Assembly: GCF_019703515.2 (NCBI RefSeq)
Contig: NC_059349.1
Location: 24,648,744 to 24,712,743, forward strand
Origin: Myxocyprinus asiaticus
Taxonomy: Eukaryota; Chordata; Actinopteri; Cypriniformes; Catostomidae
Length of the DNA stretch: 64,000 nt
Direction: 5' to 3'
Below the pieces are notes generated by a model. The model searched no databases. It saw nothing but the letters and a program-made list of their open reading frames with translations, and was not told where the DNA came from. Position 1 is the first letter of the stretch; each line of letters starts with the position of its first letter. This document shows positions 1 through 8,637 of this stretch, in pieces. The position numbers were made by a program, and so were the translations under genes.

Positions 1-831
1 CCAGACGATATTGCCGCTTAGTCATGTACATACAACTTGCTAAGATGGGCGGTGAGCATTGACTGAGAGTCTTTATATGGCTTTTACCTACCCGGTTGTC
101 CTGGGTGGTTTCTCCTATATTAAAGCTCCAGTATGGTCTACCCTGTTCTAATGAAATTCAAATCCTACCCGACTGTCCTAGGTGGTTGTCCTACCTGGTT
201 GTTCTGGGAGGTTTCTAATACATTGTGGTAACAAAGGTACCCTATAGCGATCTACCGGTCACAACGATTCCAGAGAAATTCTGAATAAATCAAATAATGA
301 CAATTTATTTTTCAGGTAGGATATAAAACATTGTTACAAAAATTCAAATCAAAGCCAATTTCACACATGATCAGAATAAACAAGCATTACTAAAAATAAG
401 ATAAGAATCAAGAGACATACCTGACAATGGGAAAACTACATGCAATGGCAAGGCATGGGAGATCTGACTTACAGATTCCCTGAGCTTCTTGCCAACTTTC
501 CTTAAATACCCAGACAGAATAAACATTGTGTTCCAAATGGTATTATCCTTTGAACAATGAGAATTTGGGGGTGAATGGGTTCTTGACTTCCTGGGATTTA
601 ACCTAATTAACATGCAGGAAATAATTTAAATTGTAGGTCAAGGAGGGGGATAGACCTCCCGAATAATGCAGTATTTGGCAAAGACCTTATAACTTTGTCA
701 CCATTAGTTTTACCAACATGGGAAAGAGACCTTTACACCAGTCGCACAGAGACCTCTTAAATGAAATCAAACACATACAGTTGCATTCTTTGTTTTCATG
801 GTTTTCTCTGTTACATTTTCACATATACATC

Positions 832-862
<31 letters not shown>

Positions 863-1054
863 GACCTTGTGGGGGAGACAAGGGGGAGAGAAAACAGCTG
901 GAGTTTGTGGGGGAAAGCTGAGTTTTTCACACAGTGATGTCTTTGTTTTCTAAGGTGCAGATCCTACTTGTGAGAGAGTTTGAGCATTGTTTTTTCCAGA
1001 AGTCTTTCATTGTTCCATTTGGGCATGTGCTGGGTTACAGTTCCTAGCCTTACA
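1..1054 (-). repeat. 3' LTR of endogenous retrovirus, truncated by window edge
   Basis: This block repeats 9032-10057 in the same orientation with only scattered substitutions and small indels (about 95% or better by eye, not counted). The provirus reads on the minus strand, so this is the 3' LTR; its U5-side ~394 bp lie left of the window. The inner edge at 1054 ends in CA on the plus strand and is followed by a purine tract on the minus strand (1055-1065), as expected for an LTR start next to a polypurine tract. It contains a (GT)n run at 833-857. Near 150-215 it carries an extra copy of a short motif around CCTGGGTGGT that the other LTR lacks. Confidence 0.88.
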
Positions 1055-1065
1055 GTTTTCCCTGC
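1055..1065 (-). promoter_or_regulatory. candidate polypurine tract of the provirus
   Basis: On the minus strand this reads GCAGGGAAAAC directly before the TG that opens the 3' LTR. Position and purine content fit the plus-strand primer of reverse transcription. The tract is short and includes flanking C residues, so it may be partly eroded. Confidence 0.55.
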
Positions 1066-1146
1066 TTTGGCTCCGAGTGCAAAATGCAAAGAGTCCTTTT
1101 GGGGTCACATAATTTGTTGTGCCAAGTCAAAGTAGAGGTTTCTCCA

Positions 1147-2754
1147 TCACTTCAGTCTTTGTAGCGTGGGAATTTGTAGTGAGCTTAGGGCCACGGCAAC
1201 TTCAGTTGATCTCCTCATGGATCGAATGAGGCATCGGAAGTAACAACACAGAGCTAGTGTAGAAGTGAAGATCACAGCACAGCCCACCTTACATCCACGG
1301 ATTATCCAGTCCCACCAAGTGTAAGCGTATTGTGCAGAGCGGGTGGATGAGTTGGACAGTATTTTTGCAGTCTTTCGGGCTAAGTTAGCCTCCACCTGTG
1401 CTTGGGCAAGGTGGTACTCAGTCTGTTGGATGATTCTCTGTGCGAGTTCCATTGTGTCGACCACAGCTTGTGTGCTTTGCTCATAGAAGTTGTCATCCCA
1501 CCATGGCGAAGCCTCTGCTTCCAGCGGTATTATCCCCAGAATGTTTATCTGTCCCATGGAAAAGTCCTCTGTTACTTCTGGGCAAAAATAATGATTGGCA
1601 GGGCAGGACAACCCCCCGTAGGTGAAGGAATTCATCTCACTGACAACACACCATTGTGTATGAGATACCTGAATAGCATCATAATGACCATGTAATGACT
1701 GTTCATTTATGAGTTTAGTGTCGTTGGGAGAAAAAGGTTGTAAGGTGTTACATGTACAAACAACATAATGGTGAGTTTCATGAAAGCAAGTGCGACTGGT
1801 ATATTGTGTCTCAGTACCCTTCAGTGTCATATACCCAGTAAGGTGGTCCCATTTGATGATCTGATCATTCACTGTTACACCAATAGAGCGTATAGTAGTG
1901 GAATTTGGAAATACTTGGTCTGGATGGATTAAAGGAAAGGTGACAAAAAACCCAAGGCAACCAGTACATTCATTTCCAGTATACATCATAATGGTAGTTA
2001 ATAACTCAGAATAACTGATATCTTTCATTTTGTCTGAAGTTTGCCATCTGTTTAAATCTAAGATTTCTATTAGGTCACTTAGAACGTGCCTAGGTGTCTT
2101 ATGAAGACGGAGGTCTAAAATTTCCTGTCTAGCTGCAGTAAATAAATCTTGTGCATATGATCTGCAGGCTAAGTCACGTTCGATGGTACGGGTCTGATTG
2201 AATAATGTGTGGCTGACCAACAGAAGCACCTGTGCTTTGGATCTAACCGCTTTGATTATATTTTCATTACTATTGGTGATACGTTGGAAACCAGTGGCCA
2301 CCTGGTCTGCCATCCATGTTGAAAATTGAGATTGTTTAGTTATTTTGAAGGTGTTGACTATAGAATTGACTGAACTGAAGAGGCCTGCAATATTTCCAAG
2401 CAGATTTCGTTTGGAACGGGTGTATGGTATTTTGACAGCAAGTCTGTCTTTGTAATCAGAAATTAAATCATCGATTTGTGACTGTAGCCATGCATATGTT
2501 TTTTCATCATCATCATTACAATGTTTTGTATAGGCAGATAGAATATTGGATTTGTTGTAAGTTACATGAGTCATCACCAAATTTACATCATGAAACAAAG
2601 TCTTATTAATGTTCCCTTTGATAAGTCCACCAGGAGGAATTGGGTATAGCTTTGGGCATTGCTTTGGTTTACTATACCCACAGGTGGTTAAATTAAAACA
2701 GTGATTAGCAGTCCATGAACAGTTTTGTGGGCTAGTGAAATTGTTCCCACTCAT
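1147..2754 (-). CDS. env: retroviral envelope: C-terminal surface part plus complete transmembrane subunit
   Basis: This is an open frame of 535 codons. A furin-type site RSKR sits at residues 113-116 and is followed by a hydrophobic, glycine-containing stretch that looks like a fusion peptide. The portion after the cut is 419 residues. A hydrophobic anchor lies near residues 486-506, with a short basic cytoplasmic tail after it. Several N-glycosylation sequons and many cysteines occur in the ectodomain. I do not find the CX6CC motif of gamma-type transmembrane subunits. The frame upstream (2756-3214) continues the surface subunit but ends at a TAA one base before this ATG, so this ATG is probably not the original start. 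Family knowledge: Env mediates virion entry; here it is an old genomic copy and activity is not implied. Confidence 0.87.
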   Translation of the reverse strand: MSGNNFTSPQNCSWTANHCFNLTTCGYSKPKQCPKLYPIPPGGLIKGNINKTLFHDVNLVMTHVTYNKSNILSAYTKHCNDDDEKTYAWLQSQIDDLISDYKDRLAVKIPYTRSKRNLLGNIAGLFSSVNSIVNTFKITKQSQFSTWMADQVATGFQRITNSNENIIKAVRSKAQVLLLVSHTLFNQTRTIERDLACRSYAQDLFTAARQEILDLRLHKTPRHVLSDLIEILDLNRWQTSDKMKDISYSELLTTIMMYTGNECTGCLGFFVTFPLIHPDQVFPNSTTIRSIGVTVNDQIIKWDHLTGYMTLKGTETQYTSRTCFHETHHYVVCTCNTLQPFSPNDTKLINEQSLHGHYDAIQVSHTQWCVVSEMNSFTYGGLSCPANHYFCPEVTEDFSMGQINILGIIPLEAEASPWWDDNFYEQSTQAVVDTMELAQRIIQQTEYHLAQAQVEANLARKTAKILSNSSTRSAQYAYTWWDWIIRGCKVGCAVIFTSTLALCCYFRCLIRSMRRSTEVAVALSSLQIPTLQRLK

Positions 2755-2755
2755 T

Positions 2756-3214
2756 TTACATTTTCCTACTCAATAAATCCTTTCGGCTATTCCAGATTAA
2801 AGTTTTTGGTCTATTGTCATAGGGTTTGTATAATGTTAAATTGAATTTATATTCTGTGTAACTTATGTGTGTGGTGTTTAGTGTTTCTGTGTGGGTGCAC
2901 CTATATGTGGTAGGTTCCAAATTGTTAACAAAATAGCAGATTTTATTGTCTATGCCGTCATTGTTTTTCTCATATAAAGTGCGCATCCCATATTCTTTAG
3001 CTCCTGGATATAATTTTAATTGATACCAGGCAGTGATATTTTGCTGGGATGGCCGTGCTGGTGTGTGTGTTGACATTTTTATGTATGCGGGATGGGTGGA
3101 ACCTAATTTACAACAGATTTGTGGTGTGCAATTTTGTTCCGGTGCTACTCTGGGAGGCCATGTAACTATTTCTTTGGGTGTAATAAGAATTTGAGAGGTG
3201 TATGGCCCCTTCAT
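2756..3214 (-). pseudogene. env: retroviral envelope surface subunit fragment, frameshifted
   Basis: This frame of 152 codons is rich in cysteine, proline and N-glycosylation sequons (NIT, NTT, NLT) and lies directly upstream of the env frame that holds the furin site. The frame ends in TAA at 2756-2758 and the downstream env frame begins at 2754 in another phase, which indicates a one-base-scale frameshift. No signal peptide is seen at its N-terminus; the leader is probably in the disrupted stretch 3215-3400. Assignment rests on position and composition. Confidence 0.65.
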
Positions 3215-3229
3215 ATATTTCCATACATC

Positions 3230-3592
3230 CTAATGTGTGTGTGAGCAATACCCGTTGACCCAGCTTGATGCAGGTGGGTCCGGACACCTGCCTTGTGTCC
3301 GGTCTCCATGGGATTGCAGAGGTTTTCCTGAAACAGAAGAAGTAAAAAAATACAGTTTATTGGTTAGCTGAACCTTTGAACAGTTTGCATTGAGACATGT
3401 GATACCATCTTGTCTTTCCTCTGACAGCCACACAGCTGTTGCAGAACGCTTTGACCTCATATGGTCCATGCCACCTTGGAGCGAATGTACTTTTTGTTTT
3501 ACAGAGACATGCACCACTACAATCTCTCCTTCTGAAAATGTAGTTTCAGAGGTTGGGTTAAATTGCATGTCATTTGTTAGGTCTGACTGTTG
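3230..3592 (-). pseudogene. pol: disrupted pol-env junction: integrase C-terminal domain remnant
   Basis: Minus-strand frames here show a pattern like the C-terminal domain of retroviral integrase. One frame reads GEIVVVHV followed by KQKVHSLQ; a different frame at about 3478-3430 contains a WHGPYEV stretch that resembles the GPY/F module of gamma/epsilon-type retroviral and Ty3 integrases. The switch between frames shows at least one indel. The longest single frame (3230-3568) is therefore a mixture of coding and out-of-frame sequence. The last part may also hold the damaged env leader. Confidence 0.55.
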
Positions 3593-4540
3593 CTACTTTA
3601 ACTCAGCTCGTGCCTGTAGCACTCTGAGCCTTTCTTGTAATTGGTCCAGCACAGTCTGTTGTGTTGCAAGCATGAGAGGCCCCAGGTCTGCTGGGGAGAC
3701 ATTTGGATCAATCGGGAGCTTCATGATTCTTCTGGTCATGAGCTCATATGGGCTGATGCCTGTGGCTTTAGATGGGGTTGCACGTAGTACAGTGAGGACA
3801 GTTAGTAAGGCATCTGTCCACCTGTTTTGATGTTGTGCAATTTGCTTAGCAAGGTTTTCTTTGATGGTGCGGTTCCTACATTCCACCATACCTGTGCTTT
3901 GTGGTCTGTAGGGAATGTGAAATTTTTGTTTGATGTTAAGCATTTTACACATGTTTATCATAACTTGCCCAGTGAAATGGATTCCCTGATCAGACTCGAT
4001 TTGGACGGGCGCACCCCAAAGCGGGATGATTTGGTTGGCCATCACCCGTGCCACAGTGTTTGCAGTGTTATTGCGGGTGGGAATTGCTTCCACCCATTTT
4101 GAGAATTTATCAATGATCACCAAGCAATAACGATATCCCCCTTTGGCACTGGGGAGTGGACCAATGAAATCCAACTGTAAGGATTCCCAGGGTCCCTTAG
4201 GTGGGTCTGGCCTACATAGATTAGTGCGTCCGGGTTTGCCCTGATTAACTATTGCACAAACTAGGCATGTACTACACCACCTGTCGACATCAGAAGTCAT
4301 TCCTGACCACCAAAACTGTGTTTGTATCAACTGTAGTGTTTTAGCAGCTGATACATGGGCATATTCATGGTACAGTTTGATTATGGGTTTTTGGAGGGCT
4401 TCCGGTACCACATATTTCCCATCTCTGAGTATTATGCCCTCAGTGACAGTGACTAACTGATCTTGCTTTAAGTGCGGTGCAATGGTATTCAATGATGTTT
4501 TGATACTGTTTAAGGTTGATGGGAGTGATTTGGACCGCAC
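3593..4540 (-). pseudogene. pol: retroviral integrase (zinc finger and catalytic core), part of broken pol
   Basis: This open frame of 315 codons carries both core integrase signatures. The HHCC zinc finger is H58, H62, C89 and C92. The catalytic triad is D124 (in LDFIGP), D184 (in ESDQG) and E220, with exactly 35 residues between the last two (D,D35E). The family function is insertion of viral cDNA into host DNA. The core is uninterrupted. However, the frame starts inside an RNase H/integrase linker without its own natural start, and the C-terminal domain is frameshifted downstream, so the polyprotein as a whole is dead. Confidence 0.88.
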
Positions 4541-5002
4541 TCACAGCAAGGGCAGTTAGTTTGTCTGGTTGCCACTCGTCTCCTTTCATGGCTGCAATTC
4601 TGGCTAATTGATCGGCAATGTTGTTGTTTTGCTCGTGTTCGTTGGGGTTTCTGTTTATGTGTGCAAATAATTTGATGACATGCACTACCCCAAAAGCATA
4701 ACGGCTGTCTGTGCATATGCAAAGTGGTTCGTGGTAAGCTTTAATGGCTTCTAGCAAGGCCACAAGTTATGCTCCTTGTGCAGACATACTTGGCGGTAAT
4801 TTGAATAATAGTTGTTTTCCAACATCTGAGTTGGGAGGATGAGGAGCCCACACCGCATACCCAGTATAGAAATGACCCTCATTACAAAACCGGGAGCCGT
4901 CAATGTAAACTTGGGTGTGGTTTGGAAGTTTTTGATCCTGTACAGGACATTGTACTTCCTGTTGCAGCTAACAAGTGTGTGGGTGTCCTTCAACATCACC
5001 AA
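4440..5002 (-). pseudogene. pol: retroviral RNase H domain, frameshifted
   Basis: Two frames cover one RNase H-like domain. Around 4890-4910 a minus-strand frame encodes a YIDGS catalytic motif. The frame 4440-4763 then has CTDSRYAFG and a later NNIADQLARIA segment, both typical of RNase H. The motifs are in the right order but in different phases, with a stop near 4765, so at least one indel has broken the domain. The frame runs into the N-terminal part of integrase below 4540, where phase changes again. Confidence 0.68.
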
Positions 5003-5370
5003 GCAGATAAAGCAGAATTCGTATTTTTACTGTTGTTAGGTCACGCACTTGTATGTCTGTTAGCCATCTTGCTAATCTTTGTGATGAAACACCTTTATTC
5101 ATCCCTGCAGCAGCATTTGAACTGGCGTGTGCATAGTGTGCACAACAACAGGCTGAAAAACAACAATTGGCTCTGTTGTTGTTAACATCCAATGAACCGC
5201 CAAAACATGCTGAGTGCATGGGTCGAAACCTTGCTCAATCTGAGATTTTTTCCAGCTATAGTGTGCAAACGGACGCAGTTTGCCTCCATGCTCTTGTGCT
5301 TACACGCCACTGAGTGTGTTTTCATACGTATCTACTTGAATATGGAAAGCGTTAGTTGGGTTGGGCAAGC

Positions 5371-5592
5371 CTAGGGCAGGTGCGGGAAACTTTTTTTTAA
5401 ATCGGTAAACGCACGATCATGTTCTTCACTCCATTCAAGGACGTCAGACGGTTTTGTTTTTCCTTTAACAGAGAATATAAGGGCGCCATGGTATTCGCAA
5501 AATTTGGGATGAAATCTCGCAAATAGTTTGCTGTTCCTATCACTTTTTGCAGTGCATTTAACTTGTGAGGTCGGGGCAGTTCGGCAATACAT
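5371..5592 (-). pseudogene. pol: reverse transcriptase connection-region fragment
   Basis: In one minus-strand frame this segment has a LEWSEEHDRAFTDLKK stretch like the RT thumb/connection region of retroviruses, where a tryptophan-containing motif precedes the RNase H. It lies between the RT palm and the RNase H, as expected, but is out of phase with the RT frame that ends at 5616. Between 4910 and 5371 little coding sequence remains readable. Confidence 0.5.
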
Positions 5593-5615
5593 TTACGTCT
5601 GTCCTCTGTTAGTGC

Positions 5616-6587
5616 TCAGTGACTTTGGGTTAGGGTGTAACCTAGATATTGCACTTCCTGTTGTGCAATTTGCACTTTCTCTCTGTTTAGTTTGAAGCCG
5701 GATTTACCTAGCGTTTGTATGACTTCATCTACTAATGTTAAATGATCATCAAGTGTTCCTTCTGTGGCAATGATGATGTCATCCACATAGTGAGCTACTC
5801 TGCCTGCCCCCAGTAGGGGGCCGAGTGTATCTTCTACAGCTCTGTGGAAGATTGCAGGGCTGTTGTGAAGGCCTTGTGGCATCCTTTCCCAGGTATACTG
5901 AGTTTGATTTACAGTAAAGGCTAATTTCCACTGGTCTTCACGTTTAAACTTGATAGACCAGAAGCCATTCTTGATGTCTAAGACAGTAAACCATGTGGCT
6001 TTTGTTGAAATTTGCGATAATAGGGTAAAAGGATTTGCCACTATTGCAGTTGCTTTAGGTAGGACTCGATCCAGACGCTGATAGTCTATACAAAGTCGCC
6101 ATTTTCCATTTGGTTTAGGGACTGGCAGACACGGAGTGTTGGTAGATGAACTGCACTGTTGAACTATATCTCTTTTTTCAAGCTGTTGGACTATCTCATG
6201 AACAGTGGCCTCTGCCTCTGGCTTAATGCGGTATTGTTTTTGTGGGGGAGGTGGCTCCCCCTCAATGCATACTTCAAAATCAATGAGGCCACAGTCGTGT
6301 TTGTGGTTAGCCCAAACATTGCTATGTTTATCCATTAGCAGTTGTATGGGGTCTGTTTTGGAAATGGACATAATGCATGCCTTGTCTCGTGAAAAAAATT
6401 TTTTCACTGTTTTATTTGTTCGTAATTCGATTTGTTTTTCAAGGCAGTGAATTACAAAACCATGTTTTTGCATGATGTCTTTTCCCAATACCGTTCCTTC
6501 ACTGTTGTCTGGTAAATACCAAAAAGGCTCTACTAGCATTATCATGCCTAAGTCGAGTCGAACTGGTTGTGTTTTGGTCACAATCAT
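5616..6587 (-). pseudogene. pol: retroviral reverse transcriptase, fingers and palm
   Basis: This open frame of 323 codons covers the C-terminal end of protease and the RT fingers/palm. Visible motifs are VPKPNGKWR near residue 160, VLDIKNGFW with D204, MPQG at 236-239, HNSPAIF, and the YVDD active site at 267-270. The GKDIMQKHGF segment near residue 35 looks like the end of a retroviral protease. The protease active-site codons at 6663-6674 are in the same phase, but an in-frame TGA at 6612-6614 separates them, so the first ATG here is incidental. The frame ends at 5616 before the connection region. Family role: copying viral RNA into DNA. Confidence 0.86.
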
Positions 6588-6611
6588 CAGTTTGTCGCCT
6601 ATGCCTCTAAT

Positions 6612-6760
6612 TCATATGGTTTCATTTGTTTGAGGTAAAGGAATGATTGTGCAGGAGCATGTGGCACCGGTATCGATAAGTACCTTGGCTAACCGGCCTC
6701 CAAGGCTAGCCCTTATTTTAATACGGTTGCCACTGTTGATAATACTCCCTACTGTAATGG
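6612..6760 (-). pseudogene. pro: retroviral aspartic protease active-site segment
   Basis: On the minus strand a VLIDTGATCS motif is encoded with DTGA at 6674-6663, the catalytic loop of retroviral proteases. It is in phase with the downstream RT frame. An in-frame TGA at 6614-6612 interrupts it; since TGA arises from CGA by CpG decay, this is a plausible point mutation. Upstream the frame becomes unreadable within about 100 bp. Confidence 0.72.
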
Positions 6761-6979
6761 AAGCCACACATCCCTATTGTAGGTTATATTTTGATAGCAA
6801 TGATTGGAGTTCAGTTTGAAATTCGCTATTTTGGCTATTTTTATCCTGTTGTTGTTGTCCCTCCATTTGTCAGAGAGCACTTGGGTTGTTTTAAATTCTC
6901 CATGTATCTAAACGTTTGAGAATTTCAGTGTTGTTTTGGAGGGTGCTCCCATTCTTTCGCTTTCAGCTTTTAACTGATA

Positions 6980-7021
6980 ACAGTCACGTATGTTATGATT
7001 ACCTCTTCTGCAATAATCGCA
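6980..7021 (-). other. gag: gag nucleocapsid CCHC zinc knuckle
   Basis: The minus strand encodes CDYCRRGNHNIRDC, an exact C-X2-C-X4-H-X4-C zinc knuckle, the RNA-binding module of retroviral nucleocapsid. It is in the same phase as the capsid frame 7022-7474, but that frame ends in TGA (7022-7024) immediately before the first cysteine. Only one knuckle is seen. Confidence 0.8.
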
Positions 7022-7474
7022 TCAAGGTCGGGTGTAATTCCATTGTTTTGGATTTTCAGCACCCTGGCCCTCCATCACCCACTGGATTGCTGCAATAGGA
7101 CGCGATTTAGAATGTTTGTGTCTATTTTCGATTTTAGATGCCCAGTCTACCAATGCCCTGTACGTATTTTCGGCTGGGTCGGCGCCATTCAAAAGAGCTT
7201 GTTGAACAGCGGGCCCTGCATTATTTTTTAGGAACTGAAGTAAAACTTCATGATCCCTATCTGCGTTCTCTAAGCCGGAGTATTCTTTGTACGATTCCCA
7301 CAAATGCTCTGCATAACTTTCGAATGGTTCTTTATTTGCTTGTTTAATGTCTATAATTTTACTCCATTCTGCATGACTGGGTCCTCTCAGATCTAGAAGT
7401 GTTTGCTTTAGTCTTTCGTACACTTCTGTGTCGGTTTCACGATCGCGTCTATTTATAATGCGTCCTGTTTTCAT
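7022..7474 (-). pseudogene. gag: retroviral gag capsid C-terminal region
   Basis: This frame of 150 codons is rich in charged helices. Residues around 20-90 (ERLKQTLLDLRG, then PFESYAEHLWESYKEYSG, then LLQFLKNNAGPAVQQALL) resemble the capsid C-terminal domain of gamma/epsilon-type retroviruses, including a major-homology-like segment. It lies directly upstream of the zinc knuckle, which supports the assignment. An in-frame TGA ends it just before the knuckle. The next upstream gag frame (7566-8072) is in another phase. Confidence 0.7.
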
Positions 7475-7565
7475 TTCCTCATTCAGTTTTGGTCTGAGTT
7501 CGTTCTGACTAATTAAGAGAGCAAATCTGCCATACGTCTCTGATCTCTAGATTGTAAACACTGGC

Positions 7566-8072
7566 CTATAACATTAAGGTGTCCCAGTAGGGCTGGAATG
7601 GGCCTCTTCTTGGCATTATGCCAACTATTTCTTTGTGTTTGCTGCATTCCTCACACGTTAAAGGACAATTGATTGTTGTGATTTCATCTTTAGCATTTGT
7701 TATGGTCTTAAGGACCGTGACTTGGACTGATTTTTTCGGAACATCGCTAGCTTTCTGCCACGTCATAACCGGGCTGCATCTTGCTCTTGTCCTCTGAGAG
7801 GGATCATTTCCATGGGCTCGGTTACGAGCCTCTCTTGTGGACTTTGCGTTAGTTAATTCTAATGCATCATCGTCGTCACTATCCTGTTTTCTTTCCGCAT
7901 CAAATGGTGAATTTATGGCTGCTTCTTTTATAGCTGATAATGGGAAGCCTGCGTTGTTACAACAGTCTTCTAAAGCGGATGCATAATTTTGACCTGATCT
8001 GAGTTTTTGTTGGAGATCATTAATCTGCATTTCCATCGCATCTACCCGTCTCGCCCAAGTTTGCTTACACAA
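7566..8072 (-). pseudogene. gag: gag matrix/linker region fragment with coiled coil
   Basis: This frame of 168 codons starts with a heptad-like stretch (RVDAMEMQINDLQQKL) that looks like a coiled coil. An acidic DSDDDDA patch, a basic/polar linker and a CPLTCEECSKHKE segment follow. It lies between the gag start region and the capsid piece and is in phase with neither the capsid nor the stretch directly upstream. The cysteine-containing segment is not a canonical knuckle. Assignment as gag is by position. Confidence 0.5.
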
Positions 8073-8084
8073 ATGCGTCGACTT

Positions 8085-8157
8085 GAACCCTCAACTTTTT
8101 TAATTCTTCCGATTTCTCTCTTTAATGTTTACTATAATTTGTTCATTTTTCGCCATG
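8085..8157 (-). other. possible second gag start segment, disrupted
   Basis: An ATG at 8157-8155 on the minus strand opens a short lysine/glutamate-rich frame that stops after 18 codons. Downstream frames continue with similar helical composition toward the coiled-coil segment at 8072. This could be the true gag start with a frameshift soon after it. Too short to be sure. Confidence 0.3.
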
Positions 8158-8207
8158 GTGTCGATGTCGTTATGGCGAAGTAAGTAAACAATAGTGACGG
8201 GGTTTTT

Positions 8208-8417
8208 TCAGTATTTAGATTTGGATTCTAGTCTCCGACCCTCCGTAGAGTACCATGATAGTATTTCATCATTAATCCATTTTAAATTTAATCCTTTGTT
8301 GCATAAACGAAAAAGGAGATCTTTGAATTGAACGGCAAGAGCTTCCATTACCTCCTCATCTACACTGCCTCTAGCATGTCCCTGATCCATGTTGATGTCT
8401 AATTTATTTTTCCCCAC
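8208..8417 (-). pseudogene. gag: candidate gag N-terminal segment
   Basis: This frame of 69 codons starts MGKNK and is the first ATG frame after the primer binding site. A glycine at position 2 would permit myristoylation, as in many retroviral matrix proteins, but no clear matrix fold can be recognised from the sequence. It ends at TAG/TAA-type stops before the coiled-coil segment, though it is in the same phase as 7566-8072. It could be a gag leader or a small separate upstream frame. Confidence 0.4.
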
Positions 8418-8616
8418 CAGATTTCTACAGTTCCGGTCTAACAGTGGGTTTTCTGACCCGTTCTATAAATGTGTCTAAATTGGGTGTGTCTGCGCTTTCC
8501 CTCAAAAATGGACTTACCAGAGCTGATGAAGACAGAGAAGTAGAAGAAGCTCAAACCTCATCCTCTGTACAAAACAGGATGTCGCGCTGAAAAGACGTCA
8601 CTCTCGCTCGCTGGAG

Positions 8617-8634
8617 ATCACGTCAGGGTCACCA
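8617..8634 (-). promoter_or_regulatory. primer binding site, tRNA-Trp type
   Basis: The plus strand reads ATCACGTCAGGGTCACCA, which is the 3' end of vertebrate tRNA-Trp including CCA with one mismatch in 18 (A for G). On the proviral strand it begins TGGTGACCC three bases downstream of the LTR end. Avian leukosis viruses are the known users of a tRNA-Trp primer. Confidence 0.85.
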
Positions 8635-8637
8635 CTT

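Larger units (their letters stand above)
1055..8637 (-). mobile_element. internal region of a degraded endogenous retrovirus (gag-pro-pol-env, minus strand)
   Basis: Reading right to left there is a primer binding site, gag, protease, reverse transcriptase, RNase H, integrase and env, ending in a purine tract, bounded by two copies of one LTR. The ~7.6 kb length is normal for a simple retrovirus. Gag and pol are split by several frameshifts and by TGA stops at 7022-7024 and 6612-6614. I see no extra accessory gene between pol and env. The right flank of the provirus begins at 10058; the left flank is outside the window, so the target-site duplication cannot be checked. Confidence 0.92.

Noticed and set aside
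1402..1695. Plus-strand frame inside env
   Set aside because: Antisense shadow of the env frame without recognisable domains.
8600..8634. Possible tRNA-Trp gene fragment
   Set aside because: Only the 3' 18 bases match, CCA is encoded, and it abuts an LTR, which identifies a primer binding site.
1055..8637. Accessory gene or dUTPase in the provirus
   Set aside because: No frame with such motifs found between the standard genes.
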